From positions 89,902 through 153,901 of the forward strand of contig CANNZV010001444.1 of assembly GCA_947561585.1 (NCBI GenBank): a stretch of 64,000 bases of DNA. The letters are read 5' to 3'. Shown here in pieces: positions 58,081 to 64,000 of this stretch (within the stretch, counting starts at the first letter, position 1; each line of letters begins with the position of its first letter). The stretch comes from Caprella mutica. Lineage: Eukaryota > Arthropoda > Malacostraca > Amphipoda > Caprellidae. The notes beneath the pieces are model-generated. The model did no database searches, had not been told where the DNA came from, and saw only the letters and a program-made list of their open reading frames with translations. The translations under genes and the position numbers were made by a program.

Positions 58081-58570
58081 CGTGTGCGCACCTTTGACCG
58101 AGTGACATTTGGCCTAACGGACATTGGGCCGAAGTGACAATTGGCCGAAAGACATTTGGCCGGAAAATATTTGGCCAAACTGAAATTTGACCGACCGGTC
58201 CTCTGACCGAAAGGCGTATAAATTATCATATAAATTCCTATATTAACATTGAATGAAATTTTTATAATATAATATAAATTCTTATAATAATATTATATAA
58301 TAATAAATATATGCTTATTCCTTTGTAAACGATGCAAGCGAATCCATTAAGCAGTTACTTTCCTTTTTCCCGTGTCGTCTCGATGAAAAAAAAAATCATG
58401 ATTATATTATTTTTTTAATATGAGTATCAAAAATGTTAAATACACAATATATATACACACCAAATGACTATACTAATTCTTTATTTATTGGCCAAATAAT
58501 TAAAATAACTCTAAACTAACAGCCAAATGTCCGTTCGGTCAAACGTCTTTCGGCCAAATAACCGTATACC
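58081..58570. mobile_element. Tandem-repeat fold-back element FB-11
   Basis: The right terminus read inward is GGTATACG then GTT-ATTTGGC-CGAAA, GAC-GTTTGAC-CGAAC. The left is CGTGTGCG then CAC-CTTTGAC-CGAGT, GAC-ATTTGGC-CTAAC. The 15-bp unit is GAC-ATTTGGC-CGAAA, same code as FB-6. Flanks CTTTCAAAT and CTTACATAC agree at 6 of 9 positions. The core of about 300 bp is AT-rich and non-coding. Confidence 0.7.
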
Positions 58571-58986
58571 CTTACATACTAAATAGCTTTCAAAGCGATT
58601 ATTTTTTTAAACTGCAGAATTTAAACAGAGATAAAATTTATATTTTAATCTGAAAGGAAATTGTGATAATATTCAATTTATTAATTAATGTATTGTAAAG
58701 TGATATTGTTGATGTCAGTAAATATTCGATGTTGAAATGTAGTTGTTGCTCATACTTTATGACAATAGATACCGTTTATAATATCACTGGAGAGAAAAGC
58801 AACATGCGTCACTCTCAACTTCGACAAATTTAAGAGACTGAGACAAATTCTGGAACAGAAAATGACAATAAGGGGATGCGGTAACAACTGAAACGTTACT
58901 CCTAAACCATTTAATGCTTTCATCCTAAGAGTATATAGACTTTGTGTGGTAAAATAAAAGTGTTAGACATACAGTTGTCTTAGAAA

Positions 58987-59012
58987 TGTATTCCGTCTGC
59001 AGACGGAATACA
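58987..59012. repeat. Perfect 26-bp palindrome
   Basis: TGTATTCCGTCTG followed directly by its complement, with no loop, centred on a PstI-type CTGCAG. It stands alone in AT-rich sequence. Confidence 0.9.
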
Positions 59013-59608
59013 ATTCATGTGTTCTTTAGCTATATGGTGATGGTTTTGATTTTAGGCTACTAGAGGGGAAATAAAATACTTCGAACATTGTCTTACCAAC
59101 ATTCTCTATTTACAATAAGACAAGATACAGAATTGAAGTCTATGCGCAGATACACAAATGCGTTAATTCTAATAATGTAATACTAGTACACAAGGAAGTT
59201 TGAAGCTAACGCCAGTTAACACTACCGTAACGTGGATCGCCTGATCGACGACTGAACATTTTTGTCATTAAGCATAGGCCTTACATAAAAGTTAAAGATA
59301 GTATAAAAGTTTACACGGACGTGGTCAATATAACGTACGCGTAGCAAAAAAATATAATGTCTTGTTACAAGCATTTCTATGCATATTGTAAAAATTTTAA
59401 GGACTTGATTAGAACATACTGTCAATAAAGAATTAGTCACATTATCCTCAAATCTATTCAATGTTTACTTGACTATAATCTCATGGTGTTTATAGACAAT
59501 AAGTAGAGTTTACAATCATCAACTTTTTAAACTGGAATCTTACCGAAATGAGAATAGCAGCAGGTTCGAGGCAGTGGTTAAGCTGATCAGAGAAGTCATC
59601 ACTGCAAT
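59013..59608. other. Non-coding spacer
   Basis: Nothing recognised; the 79-codon minus-strand frame at 59222-59461 has no known domain. Confidence 0.4.
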
Positions 59609-59904
59609 CAGGGAGCAGCGAGAGCGCATCGTGGGAGCCAAACTGACCGCCTTGGGGGCTAATTCTACTCCGAGATAACTGCACAGAACTATTCTGGGCC
59701 TAGCGGATGCGCAGCCCCTAGTCACGACTGTAATGTTATATAACTTTTATAGCAGTTTTGGCTAAGGGCCGCGTATCCGCAGTTAGGCAGTGCGCTAGGG
59801 AAATGATAGCAGGTACTCATAGTAGTTCTGCGCAAATACACTGTAATAGAATTAGCCCCAAAGCTGTCAGTTTGGCCCCCACGCTGCGCTTTCGCTGCTC
59901 CCTG
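59609..59904. mobile_element. GC-rich inverted-repeat element (possible hAT-type MITE)
   Basis: The left arm starts CAGGGAGCAGCGAGAGCGCA and the right arm ends with its near complement. The arms match for about 90 bp, through CCAAACTGAC and GGGGCTAATTCTA. It is far richer in G+C and CpG than its surroundings. CAGGG-type ends suggest hAT, but the flanking 8-mers ACTGCAAT and GCTGCCGT agree at only 5 of 8. Confidence 0.6.
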
Positions 59905-60399
59905 GCTGCCGTGGTGACCAAGGCTAATATACTATAATAAGGTTGACCAGACGCCATTTTCTGCCAAACGTACGATTGCCGGGCACCCAAGCCGATAATA
60001 AAGCATGCAAATGAACAAGTTATTAACCGTATATCAATATTTTACCCGTTTTTTGACGAAAAGTTTGTGAATATTAAAAGAAAAATTGAATACCTTGCCA
60101 TATCAGACACTTTCCTCACTTGATATTTATTATTTTCCATAATAATTACCGAATTGGAATTGATAAGTGACGTAACTAAGTATAGTTGGATAGGGTACCT
60201 AGCTGTTTTTAACTCGCATTTTAGATAATTTGTGAGAAATGGTTAGTAACTACATATGCAAAATCCTCTATGGTATAAATTATTCAATATTTACAGCTAC
60301 ATACTAAATAGTAATAGTTAAATTAAGTCCATGCTAATTGCATGGACTTGCAACCTACCTATATGAGTATAATATGAAGGGCCACAAGCCAAAGTCTCT

Positions 60400-60560
60400 T
60401 AACCGCAAAAATCGGGTTGCTCAAGGTAAAGTCTCTTAAGCGCTTAGCACCAGTGAAAACGGTTACAATCTTGATGTGCTAAGCGCTTAACACTCACGTA
60501 AAACGGTTGGAGTTTGCGGCAAACAAGAGTCTCTTAACCGCATCTCATTGCATAGAAAAC
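60400..60560. repeat. Short direct and inverted repeats around AAGCGCTT
   Basis: TTAAGCGCTTAGCAC (60436-60450) is exactly inverted at 60476-60490, each containing the palindrome AAGCGCTT. AGTCTCTTAA followed by GCG or CCGC recurs at about 60392, 60430 and 60529. Origin unknown. Confidence 0.6.
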
Positions 60561-61399
60561 GAAGCGCAGGCATAGAAAACGAAGTATATATATATAGCTA
60601 ATTATTGCAATGTTATTTATGGGAGTGTATATATACAATAATTATGGATAATGAATTGTAATAACTATTCATGTAATAAAAAAAAAGTATAGGTAGGTTT
60701 AGTCCGGAAAGAATGATTCATTCGATGAAAAGTACGTAAATTGAATCAGGAATATCAATAAATCATTAGGTATAAAAAATAATATTTTTATTAATTTTAA
60801 AACTACCTATGTATTTATTGATAAACTCATTCAGTTCCTTGAGATATATTTGGAGTAGATACAGCTTATGCTGTGAATCTGAATATAGTATAAAACACTT
60901 AGCCGAACTATTTCTCAAACAATTAAATCTGTTTGAAGATACTGGAATCTATAAACAGTTTTTATAAAGGGTTTGAAACTGTATACCAATCATTACGCTT
61001 AGCTTTTGTTTCTCAACCCTTTATTACCGCCTAATTCGGCACGAATTTCGAGACCATTCTATTGTGCTTTGGATCTGTTACACTGTAGAGATTTGAAATT
61101 AGAAATACCTATACCTAGTTTAAATTGTAAATCTAGGTCCAAAAACTCATTATTAACATTGAGAATCCGCTCGAAATATTTTTGTATAACAAAACCTCTT
61201 CATCAGGTAGGTAAGTCGTCACTCGTCTCTTGATATTTTGAGTTTGAAAATGTACCTGGGCTAAGCCAATCTACCTAATTAGGTAGCAAGATTGGTAGTT
61301 TAATTTGTTTTATATCCTGAAGTACCACTTGGCTATGGCTTATAAGCTAAAATTACAAAATAGTAGGAAGGTATATAGGTAGCTATTACCTAGGTATGT

Positions 61400-61561
61400 C
61401 ATGTTTCAGAGGCTGGAAAAGTGTAGGTACCTAAGCCAATTTTAGAGCCAAACAATTTCACAAAAATTCCGAGCTAAGCCAATTTAGCTTATTTTGTAGA
61501 TTTCAAGCCAAAATTAACATAGGAACATAAGAAATAATTTAAAATTGTATGCCAATTAGGT
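61400..61561 (+). mobile_element. MITE arm copy (CATGTTTCAGAGGCTGG family)
   Basis: Starts CATGTTTCAGAGGCTGGAAA and matches 61773-61935 in direct orientation over about 160 bp, sharing AAGCCAATTT and TTTCAAGCCAAAATTAACAT. It lacks a right end of its own. Confidence 0.55.
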
Positions 61562-61772
61562 ACCTAGGTATACCTACTTATCTGAGTAGGTATTGACCTT
61601 TTGAAATCTAAGACAATTATATAGTTGGCTTTAACTGACATACCTACCTACTCTAAAACTTAGCTAGTATGTACTATGTAGGTTACCTGCCTCTCTGAGC
61701 TCTCTAGACAGACTAGACTCTAGTTAAGTTGAGAGATACTAGTTCAGTAGGACCCAGTTACCAGTCTGTTAC

Positions 61773-62480
61773 CATGTTTCAGAGGCTGGAAAATTGTAAG
61801 CCAATTTTTGAGCCAAGATTTAATAAAAAATATGAACTAAGCCAATTTGGTTCATTTTTTGAAGATTTCAAGCCAAAATTAACATGGGAAAAAAGGAATT
61901 AATTCAAAATTTAAAGCCAATTAGACATATCTGAGATTTGACCATTTCAAATATAAGCTAATTAATTGGCTTTAACTGACATGCTCTTATACATGGAGTC
62001 TGTATTTCATGGTAAATTCCTCTGACATGTCGGTGGAAGTTTTCTAGCAAAGTTGGTGGATTTTTAGCTATTTATTCCTATATTATCATTAATTTTCAGT
62101 GGAAAAATGTGTAAAATCACTAAAATGTTGGTGGATCAGCCAAATTACTGTAAATTTATGGTGGATTTTTTCAGCTTTTTCAAAAAGTCAGTGGAATTTT
62201 GTGGACCAAATACAGACTAGCTGGGCCAGTTAATAAACTTTTATATAAACCCCAGCCCCAGGTACTAACTACCTTGTGGCTCACTGACTAGTACCTATTA
62301 AAACTTATGTCTATCCATGATAATATTTCAAAAGATAAAAATCAGATACCTATTCCTAATTGGCTTAAAATTATGAATTAATTCCTATGTTCCAACTTCC
62401 AATGTTAATTTTTGGCTTGAATTTTCAAAAAAAGAAAAATGAGCCAAATTGGCTTACAATTTACCAGCCTCTGAAATATG
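61773..62480. mobile_element. TIR element with nested smaller MITE
   Basis: Ends CATGTTTCAGAGGCTGG and CCAGCCTCTGAAATATG are inverted, and about 150 bp inward on each side also match. The middle contains the separate MITE at 62007-62217. No coding capacity. Confidence 0.6.
62007..62217 (+). mobile_element. MITE with GTCTGTATTT ends, copy 1
   Basis: Inverted ends AGTCTGTATTT (about 62008) and AAATACAGACT (ending 62217). Both arms contain phrases of the type GTGGAA/TTCCAC and GGTGGATTTTT. A reverse-orientation copy lies at 62577-62812. Confidence 0.6.
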
Positions 62481-62576
62481 GATGATTTGGATGTCCATTC
62501 TTGCTATTTTATTTGTGGGTTAATGACAATTATTTTGAGCAAATTAAGAACTTCGGACCTTCATTGCAAATGTAGA

Positions 62577-62812
62577 TATCAATCTGTATTTGGTGCACAA
62601 AATTCCACTAACTTTTTCTAAAAGTTGAAAAAATACACCAACAATTTCCAAAAATTAGACTGATTTTCTACTAAAAAGTGAAGATTTATGGTTACATAGT
62701 TAGGAACACAGAGCAGCAAGAGCTAGAAATCCACCAACTTAGCTAGAATTTTATTTTCAAAGAGGGCAAAATTCCACCGACATGTCAGCGGAATTTACCA
62801 TAAAATGCAATC
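62577..62812 (-). mobile_element. MITE with GTCTGTATTT ends, copy 2, opposite orientation
   Basis: Matches the reverse complement of copy 1 with moderate divergence: ATCCACCAACTTAGCTAGAA, CACCGACATGTCAGCGGAAT and an end at ATCTGTATTTGGTGCACAAA. The pair could form a large hairpin in a transcript. Confidence 0.55.
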
Positions 62813-64000
62813 TGGTTCAGGCAGTAGAGACATTTCTCCTAGTTATTCTTGCCTCTGGGTAGTCCTACAATTAGTACGATCATACAATGTTTTTTAGGAT
62901 AGAATTTATGACAATTTGAGCCTAGCTCAGGCTAGCTTAAGACCATAGTAAAATAGTATATCTCTTTGTTTTATAAACTCTCCATTTGTCTCTCCATTTC
63001 TCTTCAAAAATCACCAAATTTCTTTCCAAAATGACCAAATTATCATTAAATCTCCCCAAAATAACATTTTAAATGTAGTGTAGCATAAGAGAAAATTAGA
63101 TATTTCTCTCCATTTGCAATTGAAGGGCTCAAAATATCTAAGTCTGGCACAAACTCGCCATTAAAATGGCGATTTTGCCTCAGTTTGGACATGCTTTATT
63201 ACCTGGAGGCTGGAGTCTTAAATCTTGAAGGGACAAGTAGGTAGAGAGTTTATGAGAATTACTATTTTACCTGGAGCTGCAGTTAGTGGAGTAGGTAGGA
63301 CCTAGTATGAGTGTATGAGTAACCAGTCTGTAAAGTGTGGTAAATCTGTCTACAAGATTTTCAAATCTGTCTCCAAAATGACCAGACTTTTGCAAAATGT
63401 CTCCAATAAAAACACAAATACATGTAAACATTGGAATTGATTAGGAAAATTAATTATTTTCCCTCAAAATTTGTCTCCAAAGGTTTTCGGGGATATGAAT
63501 GCGCTTTGCAGACTGGATGACTCGGATGAGTAGTATCCAATTATCTGTTTCTTGTTTCATTATTAAATATTCATAGTGTAGCTAAATTATATAGGTAGGT
63601 TTCTAGGCACTATCTGTAATTTTGTAAAAACAACTTGGTATTATAAATTTAATTTATGTACCTAATACAGCTAATATCAATATCTAAGCAGAGTTAAGGC
63701 TGTTATTTATAACTAAAAAATTTCAGATATCCTAGCCCATTCTGCATAATGTAGCTTCTTTCAGTGACTTCAGGGTCTCCTGACTTTCAGATATTTTAAT
63801 TTGATGTGAAGTTGAGCTCATGCTATTAAGCTCAGCTTATCAGCAGATTCCCAGTCAGTTAGCAGAAAATGGGACATTTTTAAGATTTTCTGAAATTCTG
63901 TGTGAACAATCTCTAATTTTCTCCTATACTTACATGTAGTTTACTGAGAACAGAAGCCTAAATAGAGGATTTATTTTTGAACACTTTATAGTTCTCGATT
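62813..64000. other. AT-rich non-coding region
   Basis: TCTCCAAAATGACCA-type phrases recur loosely at 62990-63060 and 63350-63480. No gene recognised up to the window end. Confidence 0.4.

Overview
The window looks like repeat-dense, AT-rich insect nuclear DNA. A hemipteran is my guess, based on the style of the BEL/Pao element and of the MITEs, and I hold it with low confidence. I find no convincing host gene, no rRNA or tRNA gene and no CRISPR array. Almost everything recognisable is a transposable element, often nested, or a tandem repeat. The only long real reading frame, at 42.7-48.0 kb, is the gag-pol gene of a young BEL/Pao LTR retrotransposon that has lost most of its integrase catalytic core.

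Layout. 0-7 kb: right part of a fold-back element, a 122-bp tandem repeat, small palindromic MITEs and two minisatellites. 7.5-11.3 kb: a long-TIR fold-back element (A) interrupted by a TTAA-targeting element that is itself interrupted by a second TTAA element, then another TIR element. 11.6-14.6 kb: a fold-back element whose left arm is a 2-kb minisatellite with a 1017-bp higher-order repeat, with a second element nested in its core. 16.6-22.4 kb: a decayed mariner-type transposase gene split by a 5-kb fold-back element, which itself carries a palindromic element (B), a hAT element inside B, and another fold-back element. 25.0-30.1 kb: four fold-back elements in a row. 33.3-35.7 kb: a minisatellite and a pogo-like TIR element. 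38.8 kb: a short unidentified coding-like stretch. 41.4-49.3 kb: the BEL/Pao element with 1059-bp LTRs. 50-51.2 kb: a hAT relic. 52.2-55.0 kb: a rearranged Tc1 element with a fold-back element inside its left terminal repeat. 55.5-62.8 kb: minisatellites, one more fold-back element, a GC-rich inverted repeat and MITEs.

Main observation. Eleven elements, about 13 kb or one fifth of the window, share one architecture that no single-feature annotation shows. Both ends are inverted and begin GGTNNNNG or a close variant. The ends continue as arrays of 14-16-bp units, and the ends duplicate 8-9 bp of target. The arrays look unrelated between elements, but when phased from the terminus they align to one skeleton, GAC (or GTA/GAA/GTC), then seven family-specific bases, then CGAAA (or a variant). 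Each element therefore carries a private 7-base code in a shared frame. Two elements (0-0.45 kb and 25.8-26.3 kb) have the same core but different codes. They resemble Drosophila Foldback elements in general design (tandem-repeat inverted ends, 9-bp target duplications). None of the cores seen here encodes a transposase, so they are presumably moved by an enzyme encoded elsewhere.
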